Source of the DNA: Chloroflexota bacterium
GTDB lineage: Bacteria > Chloroflexota > Dormibacteria > CF-121
Direction: 5' to 3'
Length of the DNA stretch: 31,899 nt
Assembly: GCA_005881235.1 (NCBI GenBank)
Contig: VBEQ01000142.1
Coordinates: 1-31,899, forward strand
Part shown: in pieces, positions 7,399 to 15,154 of the stretch
Layout of the letters: each line of letters opens with the position of its first letter
Position numbering within the stretch: position 1 is the first letter of the stretch
Program-made: the position numbers and the translations under genes
Notes under the pieces: model-generated
What the model was told of the DNA's origin: nothing
The model's input: only the letters and a program-made list of their open reading frames with translations
Database searches by the model: none

Positions 7399-8691
7399 GT
7401 GCCCGATCGCACGACCTATCGCGATCTGTTTCGGATCCCGAGTTTTCCCCGGCTCGCGACCAGCGTGATGCTGGCGCGCACCGCCAGCCAGATGATGCTG
7501 CTCACGCTGGTGCTCTTCGTGCTGCAGCGCTTTCATTCACCATCGCTGGCCGGGGTCACCGTCTTCCTATCCATTGCGCCAGGCGTTGCCTTGAGCCCCA
7601 TCGCGGGCGCCTTGCTCGACCGTCACGGGCGGGTGCGATTGATCACGCTCGATTACCTGGTCGGCTTCGTCACGCTCGCCTTGATCGCCGGCCTCGATGT
7701 GAGTGGCCGCCTCACGCCCTGGGCGCTCCTGCCGATCGTCACCATCAGCTCGCTGACCTACTCGCTCAGCAATAGTGGAGCGCGCTCCCTGCTGCCCTTG
7801 ATCGTTCCGGCGCGGCTCTGGGATCGGGTCAACGCGCTCGACAGCATTGCCTATGCGGTCACCATCGGAGCCGGCCCGGCGTTCGCCGGGGCGTTGACCG
7901 CCTGGGCAGGCCCGCGGCTCGCACTCGCCGCCACAGCCGGCGTCTTCCTCCTGGCGGCCGTGTTCATCGTGCGCCTCCCCGAGCCGCTCATCGCCGGGAC
8001 GTCTCGCTCGGTCATTGCCGACGCACGGGCCGGGCTGATTTACGTACTGGTCCATAACGCGGCGCTCCGGGGCATCGCCCTCACGGTGTCGATCCTGAAC
8101 GTCGGGTTCGGCATTCTCGTGGTCGCGCTGCCGGTGATGGTGCTGCAGCGGTTGCACGGCAACGCGGCCCTGGTGGGCGGACTCTGGGCCGTCTATGGCC
8201 TTGCCTCTGTGCCGTCCGCGCTCATCGCCGGCCGCATCAGCAGCGAGGGCCGCGAGCGCCTGGTCATGATCGTCACGGACGTGGTCGCCGGCGGGGCCGT
8301 CGCGCTGCTTGCCTTCGCCGGCCGTGCGTGGCTGGCGGCGGCGGCCCTGCTGATCGCCGGTCTGGCAAACGGGCCCTTCGACGTCAGCATGTTCTCGATG
8401 CGCCAGCGGCGTACCGATCCCGCCTGGTACGGTCGCGCCTTCGCCGTCTCCATGGGTCTGAACTGGGCCGGGCAGCCGATCGGCTCGGCGATCTCCGGCC
8501 CGCTGATCCACATCGGCCTGACGGTCGCCTTCCTGGTGGCCGCCGGCCTCATGCTGGTGGCGGCCACCCTGGTCTGGTGGGTTATCCCCGCCGAACCCGC
8601 GGGTACAATAGCCTCCGAGTCCGCCAGGCAGTCGCGCCGGGATCGTCCCGTCGAGGAAAGTCCGAGCTCCGCAGAGCAGGGTGCCGGGTAA
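7399..8691 (+). CDS. MFS transporter, exporter-type (EntS/MFS_3-like)
   Basis: This is a 430-residue major facilitator protein with about 12 hydrophobic segments. The loop LLDRHGRVR between segments 2 and 3 is the MFS motif A equivalent, and the overall pattern resembles the MFS_3 group of drug and siderophore exporters. The substrate is unknown. GTG 7399 is chosen because the frame remains open back into rnhC, whose stop is at 7387, and the protein from 7399 starts with a normal short cytosolic leader; TTG 7390 is an alternative. The last roughly 36 residues are polar and follow the final helix. They are encoded by the rnpB promoter and the first 75 bases of rnpB, so this tail is probably dictated by the RNA gene rather than selected as protein. 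Confidence 0.85.
   Translation: MPDRTTYRDLFRIPSFPRLATSVMLARTASQMMLLTLVLFVLQRFHSPSLAGVTVFLSIAPGVALSPIAGALLDRHGRVRLITLDYLVGFVTLALIAGLDVSGRLTPWALLPIVTISSLTYSLSNSGARSLLPLIVPARLWDRVNALDSIAYAVTIGAGPAFAGALTAWAGPRLALAATAGVFLLAAVFIVRLPEPLIAGTSRSVIADARAGLIYVLVHNAALRGIALTVSILNVGFGILVVALPVMVLQRLHGNAALVGGLWAVYGLASVPSALIAGRISSEGRERLVMIVTDVVAGGAVALLAFAGRAWLAAAALLIAGLANGPFDVSMFSMRQRRTDPAWYGRAFAVSMGLNWAGQPIGSAISGPLIHIGLTVAFLVAAGLMLVAATLVWWVIPAEPAGTIASESARQSRRDRPVEESPSSAEQGAG
8604..8609 (+). promoter_or_regulatory. rnpB promoter -10 element inside the MFS coding region
   Basis: TACAAT lies seven bases before the predicted RNase P RNA 5' end at 8617, the usual -10 to start distance. The -35 region around 8581-8587 (GTTATCC) is weak. 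The element lies within the last codons of the transporter gene. Confidence 0.55.
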
Positions 8692-8991
8692 CGCCCGGTC
8701 GGGGTGACCCGAAGGAGAGTGCCACAGAAAAGACACAGCCGCCGCGCGAGCGACGGCGAAGGTGAAATGGTGCGGGTAAGAGCCCACCAGCAGCCGGGAG
8801 ACCGGCTGGCTCGGTAAACCCCACCCGGAGCAAGACCGAATAGGAGGACGGTACGGCTGGCTCGGCCGGTCCTCGGGTAAGGTCGCTAGAGTCGCCGGGT
8901 AACCGGCGACCGAGACGGATGACTGCCGCCCCACGGCGCGCCGGCTTCGCCGGCTGAAGCGGGGAACAGAACTCGGCTTACCGGCGGACTC
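8617..8991 (+). ncRNA. rnpB: RNase P RNA (class A)
   Basis: This is the catalytic RNA that matures tRNA 5' ends. The conserved blocks occur in order: GAGGAAAGTCCGAGCTC (8653-8669), ACAGAAAA in the 5' half (about 8725), GGTAAACCCCACCCGGAGCAA (start near 8813) running into GACCGAATAGG, and ACAGAACTCGGCTTACC at the 3' end. The ends are set by helix P1, where GAGTCCGCC (8617-8625) is perfectly complementary to GGCGGACTC (8983-8991). The length of about 375 nt fits the bacterial A type. A short T-run (CTCTTTTC) follows P1 directly and could help termination. The first 75 nt overlap the end of the upstream transporter gene. Confidence 0.96.
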
Positions 8992-9000
8992 ACTCTTTTC

Positions 9001-9026
9001 GTAACGAACTCGTCGCCCCGGACGTA
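9001..9026 (+). promoter_or_regulatory. Possible ECF-type promoter upstream of the sigma gene
   Basis: GTAAC at 9001-9005, 17 bases, then CGTA at 9023-9026 resembles the GGAAC-N16/17-CGT layout recognised by many ECF sigma factors. It lies 40 bases before the ECF sigma start, so autoregulation is conceivable. The match is short and could be chance. Confidence 0.25.
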
Positions 9027-9065
9027 AACCAAACGTCCTCGATTGGACTCTATGGTTTCGTGATC

Positions 9066-9551
9066 ATGGCCCACGAGCAGCCGGTGGATGCGGCTGGCTT
9101 CGACGCCGCCGTCCATGCGGAGAGCGGCCGGCTGTTCGCCGTTGCCTATTCCATCCTGCGGGACGTCCAGGAGGCCGAGGACGCCGTGCAGGACACGATG
9201 GAGCAGGCCTGGCATTCCTGGGGCGCGTTGCGCGATCCTTCGAAACGCGGCGCCTGGCTACGCCAGATCTGCGTCCGCCGGGCGATTCGGTCGCGCCGCC
9301 GCCTGCTCCCGCGACTCTGGCTTGCCGAATCCGGCACCGTGCAGGGGCAGCCGGCTTCGGACCCCGACCCGGATCTCGACCGGGGCTACCGCCGCCTGAC
9401 CCCGCAGCAGCGCGCCGTCGTGACGCTCCACTACGAGTACGGCTACACGCTCGACGAATGCGCCTCGCTGATCGGATGCCAGCCAGGGACCGCGCGCAGC
9501 CATCTCGCCCGTGCCCTGGCCAGCCTGCGAAAGGAGCTCAACTATGGGTAA
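9066..9551 (+). CDS. ECF (sigma-70 family) RNA polymerase sigma factor
   Basis: The 161-residue protein has a region 2 (about residues 10-75, with RDVQEAEDAVQDTMEQAW and GAWLRQICVRRAIRSRRR) and a region 4 (about 105-158, LTPQQRAVVTLHYEYGYTLDECASLIGCQPGTARSHLARAL), the minimal layout of an extracytoplasmic-function sigma factor that redirects RNA polymerase to stress or envelope genes. ATG 9066 is preferred; GTG 9060 two codons earlier is possible, and neither has a clear Shine-Dalgarno. The downstream gene overlaps by eight bases, so the two are co-translated. There is no classic zinc anti-sigma gene here, and the membrane propeller protein takes its position. Confidence 0.9.
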   Translation: MAHEQPVDAAGFDAAVHAESGRLFAVAYSILRDVQEAEDAVQDTMEQAWHSWGALRDPSKRGAWLRQICVRRAIRSRRRLLPRLWLAESGTVQGQPASDPDPDLDRGYRRLTPQQRAVVTLHYEYGYTLDECASLIGCQPGTARSHLARALASLRKELNYG

Positions 9552-10869
9552 GCCCGAAGAATTCGATCCGCGGCTGAAGTCCTATCTGCACCGGGGCGCC
9601 AGCACACCAGCGCCCGCCGGATTCGAGGCGCGAATCGCTGCCAGGGCGCGCCGGCAGCGGAGGGGTTGGGTGCTCCAGGTCGCCGCTGCCGCCGCCCTGC
9701 TTGTCCTCGCGGTCGGTTTGGGGATTGCTCTCCAGCGGGCTCGTCAGTCAGTGGGGGTGACGCCGACTCCAACGCCATTCGCGTCGCCGAACATCAACCC
9801 AACGCCAACGCCGACACCCAGTGGGCCGTATCCTCTGCTGCCGCCCGTATCACTGCGCATGATCAGCGCCAGCACCGGGTGGGCCGCCGGCTCCGGCACC
9901 AACCGGATTCTTCGGACGGCGGACGGCGGGTCGCACTGGGATGACGCGGGTCCTCGTGGGGCGCAGCCCGGCAACTGGACCACCTTCTTTCTTGATGCCA
10001 ACAATGCCTGGGTTGCGTCGTCCCTCCAGCCTGGCTCCGACACGCCCGACTTCAGCGTGCATGTCTACCGGACGAGCGATGGCGGCAAGAACTGGAACAA
10101 CGCGGGTGTGGTTGCCGCCGGCCAGGGGTGGCCATCATCCGTGTCCTTTGTCGATGCTAGCCACGGCTGGCTCTTCATGAACCTGGGAGGCGCCGCCGGT
10201 TCCCAGGGCGTGGCCTTCTACGGCACGGCCGACGGCGGGAGGACGTGGACCAAGTTGTCGGAGGCCGATACCAGCGGCAGCTCCGGCCATCTTCCGCTCA
10301 GCTGCAGCAAGGGCGCCCCGGTCTTTCTGAACCCGTCGACGGGCTGGCTGCCGGGCTCCTGCAGCGCCGGGGGTGGTCCATTCTTCTACGTCACGCGTGA
10401 CGGGGGTCGGACATGGCACAACGTCGCCCTCGGGTCACCGGCCGGATGGGGGTCAACCTGCATGTGTGAAGTGACGAGCCTGCGATTTTCCGACGCGCGA
10501 AACGGGGTCTTCGTGCTGACCTCCTACGGGTCCGCTGGGGTGCCGGAGAGCGCGGTCTATTCGACGACCGACGGTGGGGGTTCGTGGCGGCCCGGGCCAT
10601 CACTTCCGGCGCAGGCGTACGACGTGTTCTTCATCGACAAGAGCCACGGCTGGACGATCAATCCAAAAGCCAACAACAGCCTTCTCTCCACCTCGGACGG
10701 TGGACAGCACTGGTCGACCGTTGGTCCGATCCCCTCGACCCAGGGCGTCACGGGCTTGCAGTTCGTCACGACCGAGATTGGCTGGGCGTCGGGCAGCGAG
10801 CCAGCCGGCAACACGCTGATCAAGACGACGGACGGTGGCCAGACCTGGACGACTCAGCTCAGTCCTTGA
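9544..10869 (+). CDS. Membrane-anchored Asp-box (BNR/Ycf48-like) beta-propeller protein
   Basis: A 441-residue protein with a short cytosolic N-terminus (residues 1-40, rich in Arg), one membrane helix (about 42-63), a Thr/Pro linker (about 70-93, TPTPTP repeats) and an extracytoplasmic propeller. Seven Asp-box motifs are visible, starting near residue 125: ADGGSHW, SDGGKNW, ADGGRTW, RDGGRTW, TDGGGSW, SDGGQHW and TDGGQTW. ATG 9544 is chosen because it has a strong Shine-Dalgarno (AAGGAG 9531-9536) at good spacing, overlapping the sigma stop by eight bases. This context is the usual place of an anti-sigma factor, but the cytosolic part is short and lacks the HxxxCxxC zinc motif, so sigma binding is inference. 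It ends tail-to-tail with the amidohydrolase gene, overlapping by 11 bases. Confidence 0.85.
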   Translation: MGKPEEFDPRLKSYLHRGASTPAPAGFEARIAARARRQRRGWVLQVAAAAALLVLAVGLGIALQRARQSVGVTPTPTPFASPNINPTPTPTPSGPYPLLPPVSLRMISASTGWAAGSGTNRILRTADGGSHWDDAGPRGAQPGNWTTFFLDANNAWVASSLQPGSDTPDFSVHVYRTSDGGKNWNNAGVVAAGQGWPSSVSFVDASHGWLFMNLGGAAGSQGVAFYGTADGGRTWTKLSEADTSGSSGHLPLSCSKGAPVFLNPSTGWLPGSCSAGGGPFFYVTRDGGRTWHNVALGSPAGWGSTCMCEVTSLRFSDARNGVFVLTSYGSAGVPESAVYSTTDGGGSWRPGPSLPAQAYDVFFIDKSHGWTINPKANNSLLSTSDGGQHWSTVGPIPSTQGVTGLQFVTTEIGWASGSEPAGNTLIKTTDGGQTWTTQLSP

Positions 10870-12007
10870 TGCTGTAGACGCGCCGCGCGTTCTCCGCCAG
10901 CACCTGTCGGCCGGCGTTCGCCGCCGTGGCGAGATCGAGGATTCGACGCTCGACCAGCTCGCCGAGCGCATCGGCGAGGGCCTCACGGTGGGCGGCAGCG
11001 GCGACGAAGAACACCTCGGGGTAGCGGCTCGCGTCACTGGCGTAGAGCAACTTACTCGTCGGACAAAGGCCCAACGCTTCGCGCATCGCGCGACCGCCCT
11101 CGAGCCCGGCAAAGGGAATCGTCAACGAGAGGTCCATGTAGACGTCCGGGAAAACCGAGCAGAGATAGGCCGCCTCGCGATGGTATGGGTAGCAATGGAG
11201 CAGCGCGACCCGAAGACCACGATAGGCGGGGTCGATGAACAACGGCCGAAGGCCCAGTGGCGAGGTTTCGGCGAGGTCTTCGTCGGGATCGCCGAAGCCG
11301 CAGTGGACCTGGAGGGGGACGTCGAGCTCGCGACACTCCTGTGCCGCCTCGAACAGCAGGGCGTGGCAAAGTGCGCTGCCGGAGAGACGCAGGTGTTCTT
11401 CGCGCTCCGCGCGCAGCCGGATGGCGCTGAAGGCGACGCCGAGGTCATCGGTGTCCACCGGCTGGAGCTTGAGCGTCGCGCGATAGGCGCAGATGGTTTT
11501 CACGCCGGCGGCGCCGCGCTCGATCCCGGCTCGCAGCGCGCCGCGGATCGCGCCGAACCATTCGCGCGGGTCGCCGGCCTCGTGCACGAGGCTCTCGGCA
11601 AGGGTCTCGAGGCGGATGATCTCGCGCTGGCTGATTCCGGTCGCGTGTTCCTGTTCCGCGAGCGTAAACGTCGCTGGCGTCGCGAATCCGGCGTCGACCA
11701 GCATCGTGCTCGTCGCGGTCCGCTGCAGGAGGCGATGGGCGTACGTAGCTGACTCGGCGGCATTCCGGTAGGCGAGGACCGCGGCTTCCGTCGCCTCGCA
11801 CTGGAGCTCGGCGGCGATGCGCTGAATGGCGCTCTGGTAGACGGCGGTGTGGACGACGTGGTGCTCGGCGAGCTGCGGTTCGAGCGCCTCGGTGAACGCC
11901 GAACGGAGCTCGACCGCCGACAGCTGATAGGGCCAGCGGCGCAACGGATGACAGTGATGATCGATCGCGGGCTGGTCTGCCCACGCCTGCAGGAGCTCGC
12001 CGGTCAG
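10859..12007 (-). CDS. FluG-type amidohydrolase (amidohydrolase_2 family)
   Basis: A TIM-barrel metal-dependent hydrolase similar to the N-terminal half of FluG. Its motifs include VHCGFGDPDEDL, LLHCYPYHREAAYL (metal-binding His) and LLYASDAS (catalytic Asp). The family's first metal motif, DHHCH, is encoded at 11962-11948, upstream of the first conventional start (TTG 11944). The frame is open through the end of the ligase gene, and the best candidate start is CTG 12007-12005, which overlaps that gene's stop as CTGA and gives 382 residues with DHHCH at 16-20. A CTG at 11992 or a sequence error is possible. It is the last gene of the permease-ligase-hydrolase operon. A likely role is hydrolysis of a gamma-glutamylated or amide intermediate, which is inferred from context. 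Confidence 0.75.
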   Translation of the reverse strand: MTGELLQAWADQPAIDHHCHPLRRWPYQLSAVELRSAFTEALEPQLAEHHVVHTAVYQSAIQRIAAELQCEATEAAVLAYRNAAESATYAHRLLQRTATSTMLVDAGFATPATFTLAEQEHATGISQREIIRLETLAESLVHEAGDPREWFGAIRGALRAGIERGAAGVKTICAYRATLKLQPVDTDDLGVAFSAIRLRAEREEHLRLSGSALCHALLFEAAQECRELDVPLQVHCGFGDPDEDLAETSPLGLRPLFIDPAYRGLRVALLHCYPYHREAAYLCSVFPDVYMDLSLTIPFAGLEGGRAMREALGLCPTSKLLYASDASRYPEVFFVAAAAHREALADALGELVERRILDLATAANAGRQVLAENARRVYSIKD

Positions 12008-13401
12008 TACTTGTAGATGTGCTGTCTGAACTCGAAGGCCTCGTCCGCGGCTGCGAAGGCGTCGATGTCGAGCTCCTTGACCGCGATGTATGAGGTCGCC
12101 AGCCCCTCGCCCATGGCGTCGAGCAGGAGCCGGTCGCCTTTCAAGTTGGCGATGGCCGCCTCGAGGCTGGTCGGCAGGCGATCGGCGCCGATTTTCTTGC
12201 GCTCGCTCTCGTCCAGGGTATGGGGATCGACGGTGACCGGCGGAGCCAGGGTCAGCTGTCGCTCGATCCCATCGAGCCCGGCGGCCATCACCCCGGCGAG
12301 TGAGATGTACGGGTTGGCGCTCGAGTCTGACGACTTCAGCTCGACATTGGTCGACTCGGCCTCGTGGCCCTTAAAGGGGGAGGCGACGCGCAGTGCGCCC
12401 TCCCGGTTGTCCGGACCCCAGGCGCGATAGGCCGAGGCCCACATCTGCGGCTGCAGCCGGCGGTAGGAGTTGACCGAGGCACAGGTGAGGGCAACGAGCG
12501 CCGGCAGGTGGTCGAGGATCCCGGCCATGAACTGGCGCGCCAGCGTCGAAAGGTTGTACTCGCCGCCGGCATCGTAGAAGCGGTTCACGCGCTGGTCCTT
12601 GCTCCATCCCGAGAAGTGAAGGTGGCAGCCGTTGCCGGCCTGGTCGCCCCAGGGCTTGGGGGCAAAGGACGCATAGCGCCCGTGCTGCAAGGCGATCCCG
12701 CGAACGGTTTCCCGGTACATGATGTGATGGTCGGCCGCCTGCAGCGCCGGCCCGTGACGGATGGAGAGCTCCTGCTGTCCCCATCCGAGCTCGGCGTAGT
12801 ACTGCTCGACCGCCATCCCCTGCGATTCGAGCGCCGCGACGATGTCATCGATCACCGGGGCGGCCATGTTCATGCCCGTCGAGGTGAAACAGCCACTGTC
12901 GTCGATGGGGGTGAACTGCTCGCCGTTCTTGATCGCGAGCGACCATTCGGGCTCGAACGCTGCGATGAGCGAAAGGTCGTGGTCGTCGGCGGCGCGGGCG
13001 ATCATGCGCTTGAGGAACGCCCGGCCATCGGCGGCGTAGGGCTGGCCGTCGAGGGTTTGCATGTCGACCAGCACGGTGGCAGTGTGGGGAGCGTAGGGCG
13101 CGATGGCGAATGTGCTCGGGTCGGGCACGAGCCGGATCTCGCCGACGGGCCCCATGCCCTCGACGCTCGCGAGATGATCCAGCATGGTGAAGGCCTGCAT
13201 CGCGACCGTCAGGCCGATTCCGCTTTCGAGTCGATCGCGGAGGTCTCGGATGCCGGCGCTCTTGCCACGGATGATGCCGTCGTTGTCGCAGTAGAGGAAG
13301 CGCACGAGGCGGAGGCCCGATGCCTCCGCCTGCGCCACGATCTCGCGACGTTTTGCGTCGACGTCGACGTTGTTGGTCGTTTGAGCGAGTGTGGTCGCCA
13401 T
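12004..13401 (-). CDS. Glutamine synthetase-like ligase (FluG / gamma-glutamylation type)
   Basis: The 465-residue protein belongs to the glutamine synthetase superfamily, which activates glutamate with ATP and joins it to ammonia or an amine. AFEPEWSL carries the first metal glutamate, GNGCHLHFS the conserved His region, NSYRRLQPQMWAS the ATP/glutamate segment, and ELKSSDSSANPY the C-terminal catalytic part. It differs from true GlnA: the adenylylation-site tyrosine segment is absent, and it sits with a permease and a FluG-type hydrolase. It therefore probably gamma-glutamylates an amine rather than assimilating ammonia. The ATG at 13401 lies seven bases after the permease stop with no evident Shine-Dalgarno, which suggests coupled translation. 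Confidence 0.85.
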   Translation of the reverse strand: MATTLAQTTNNVDVDAKRREIVAQAEASGLRLVRFLYCDNDGIIRGKSAGIRDLRDRLESGIGLTVAMQAFTMLDHLASVEGMGPVGEIRLVPDPSTFAIAPYAPHTATVLVDMQTLDGQPYAADGRAFLKRMIARAADDHDLSLIAAFEPEWSLAIKNGEQFTPIDDSGCFTSTGMNMAAPVIDDIVAALESQGMAVEQYYAELGWGQQELSIRHGPALQAADHHIMYRETVRGIALQHGRYASFAPKPWGDQAGNGCHLHFSGWSKDQRVNRFYDAGGEYNLSTLARQFMAGILDHLPALVALTCASVNSYRRLQPQMWASAYRAWGPDNREGALRVASPFKGHEAESTNVELKSSDSSANPYISLAGVMAAGLDGIERQLTLAPPVTVDPHTLDESERKKIGADRLPTSLEAAIANLKGDRLLLDAMGEGLATSYIAVKELDIDAFAAADEAFEFRQHIYKY

Positions 13402-13408
13402 CGATCGA

Positions 13409-14929
13409 TTAGCTTGCCGTGCCCGCGCTCGCCATCGCGCGTCGAGCCGTGTTCACGCCCAGCAGGTAGACGACGACCGCCACGGCGAGCGAGGCAATGC
13501 CCACGCCGCCGACGATCAGAATCCAGGGGCCGTTGTCGATGATCTTTGAATTCCAGGAGCCGGCCAGCTGGCCCGTGAAGACCCAGCCGCCCGTCAGCGT
13601 GACGAGCACCCCGACCGCGCTGGCGATCGCACCGGCAATCGACGCCGCCCAGAACACGCCGACCGGGACGAGTTGCTCGCGCTTGAACTCGTCCGGGTAC
13701 TTCGACCGGATGATCAAGACGTCGACGAAGAGGAAGACCATCGACAGGCACCAGATGACGGTGACCGCCGCCTGGAGCGCGATGTAGATGCCGGTCGACA
13801 GGTTGGCATTGCCGCCGAAGACGAAAAACGCAACCGCGGTGATGATCGTCGTGATCACCGCTTGCGTCAGCACGGCGATATGCGGAACCTTGTTGCGGTT
13901 GACCCGGCCCATGATGGCCGGCAGCCGCCGGTCGAGCCCGCTGACGAAGAGCAGGCGAGCAAAGGAGTAGTTGTAGACCGTGGTGTTGAAGATGAAGAAC
14001 GCGATCATGATCAGGGTCACGACCACGGCGACGCCGGCGCCGAGCGAGGTCTGTACTGCCTGGAGGATGGCGGTGGTCGAGTTGGCGTCTTTCTGCGGGA
14101 TGACCACCATGGCGCCGAAGGTCAAGAGAAGATAGGCGGCCATGACGACGACCGAGCCCCAGACGAGGTACTTCGTGATCGCCTTTCGATCTTTGATCTC
14201 CACGCCCATGTTGAGCGGAACCTCGATGCCGAGCAGGGCGAGGATGACCAGGCCGTAGAAGGTGGCGTTGCTGCTGTTCAGACCGAACGCGTTGCGCGAG
14301 AAGTCATTGGCGGCAGGATGGCCGCCCAGCAGCCAGGCGAGTCCGGCCAGGCCCACGGCCAGAATCGCCGCGCCGTAGATGACGAAGACGCCGTTGACCA
14401 GGTTCTGGGTGACCCGGAATCGCAGGATCGACAGCCCTGACGAGAACCAGATCACGGCCAGGATGATGACGCCCTGCTGCCACAGGTCGGCGAGCGGATT
14501 GACGAGGTTGAAGGGCGGCAGCGTGAGCAGGAACTGGAGCAGCGTCACGACCAGGTCGGCGGTCGCAACCATGACGAGCGCCCCGGGCCACCAGGCGCAG
14601 AAGCCGGCGAAGAATCCCCAGAAGCTGCCGAGCGCCTTGTTGGTCCAGACGTAGATCGAGCCCTCGCCCGGGAACATGAGGCCGAGTTGCCCGGTGACGA
14701 TGGCGCCGGGAATGAGAAAGGTGAGGAAGCCGAGGATCCAGTAGACGAAGGCAGAGGCACCCGCCTGCTGGACGACCGAGCCCTGCACGGCGAAGAGCAC
14801 GATCGCCACGAAGATCGCGACCATATCGAATGGACCGAGGACTTTGGGTAGGATGCCGGGGGCGATCCGCTCCGAGAGCAGCTCACCCGATCTGATCGGC
14901 GCGCCGACGGACGTGGTGGTTGTTGCCAT
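13409..14929 (-). CDS. APC-family amino acid/amine permease
   Basis: The 506-residue protein has about 12 hydrophobic segments in the APC pattern. An N-terminal cytosolic leader ends in LPKVLGPFDMVAI, followed by a first helix, LMFPGEGSIYVWTNKALGSFWGFFAGF in the second-third helix region, and hydrophobic hairpins to the C-terminus. It probably imports an amino acid or amine by proton or solute coupling. It is the first gene of the three-gene minus-strand operon, and the next gene starts seven bases later. ATG 14929 has a very strong Shine-Dalgarno (AAGGAGGGG at 14940-14932). The substrate is probably that of the downstream gamma-glutamyl ligase but cannot be named. Confidence 0.87.
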   Translation of the reverse strand: MATTTTSVGAPIRSGELLSERIAPGILPKVLGPFDMVAIFVAIVLFAVQGSVVQQAGASAFVYWILGFLTFLIPGAIVTGQLGLMFPGEGSIYVWTNKALGSFWGFFAGFCAWWPGALVMVATADLVVTLLQFLLTLPPFNLVNPLADLWQQGVIILAVIWFSSGLSILRFRVTQNLVNGVFVIYGAAILAVGLAGLAWLLGGHPAANDFSRNAFGLNSSNATFYGLVILALLGIEVPLNMGVEIKDRKAITKYLVWGSVVVMAAYLLLTFGAMVVIPQKDANSTTAILQAVQTSLGAGVAVVVTLIMIAFFIFNTTVYNYSFARLLFVSGLDRRLPAIMGRVNRNKVPHIAVLTQAVITTIITAVAFFVFGGNANLSTGIYIALQAAVTVIWCLSMVFLFVDVLIIRSKYPDEFKREQLVPVGVFWAASIAGAIASAVGVLVTLTGGWVFTGQLAGSWNSKIIDNGPWILIVGGVGIASLAVAVVVYLLGVNTARRAMASAGTAS

Positions 14930-14967
14930 ATCCCCTCCTTAGGGCGGCGGTATTGGTTGTGAACAAA

Positions 14968-14996
14968 TGTCTATCGTGATGGACAGCCGGTGTCAA
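14968..14996 (-). promoter_or_regulatory. Promoter of the permease-ligase-amidohydrolase operon
   Basis: On the minus strand, TTGACA (14996-14991), 17 bases, then TAGACA (14973-14968). The -35 is perfect and the -10 is moderate. Transcription would start near 14961, about 30 bases before the permease ATG. Confidence 0.5.
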
Positions 14997-15060
14997 GGCA
15001 CAACATCTAGGGGCCCATTTTCTATGCGGCCACAAGCCCACAAGATTTAGTCCGAATTTG

Positions 15061-15089
15061 TTGACAGGCACCTGTCGCGGTGGTAGCGT
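15061..15089 (+). promoter_or_regulatory. mraZ (dcw cluster) promoter
   Basis: TTGACA at 15061-15066, 17 bases, TAGCGT at 15084-15089. The predicted start near 15096 gives a leader of about 60 bases that contains the MraZ repeats. This is the only strong promoter seen ahead of the 14-gene run ending at sbp. Confidence 0.65.
15063..15076 (+). repeat. Perfect inverted repeat overlapping the mraZ promoter -35
   Basis: GACAGG-CA-CCTGTC is a perfect 6+2+6 palindrome that covers most of the -35 hexamer and the start of the spacer. A further CCTGTC half-site lies at 15094-15099, near the predicted transcription start. It could be an operator for a dimeric repressor, though a short palindrome can arise by chance. 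Confidence 0.4.
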
Positions 15090-15100
15090 TCGGCCTGTCG

Positions 15101-15130
15101 GTGGCACAAAGTGGGGAAAAGTGGGGACAG
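15101..15130 (+). promoter_or_regulatory. MraZ operator: three 10-bp direct repeats
   Basis: GTGGCACAAA, GTGGGGAAAA and GTGGGGACAG follow each other with exact 10-bp period, placing TGGnn boxes at 15102, 15112 and 15122 with five-base spacers. This matches the known MraZ target (TGGGN direct repeats one helical turn apart) upstream of mraZ in other bacteria. The repeats lie just downstream of the predicted transcription start, a position suited to autorepression. Confidence 0.75.
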
Positions 15131-15154
15131 TGAGACACCCGGTGGCAACTTCTG

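Noticed and set aside
7567..8934. A 455-codon minus-strand frame across the transporter and rnpB
   Set aside because: It is antisense to an MFS gene and covers a structured RNA gene; no recognisable protein features.
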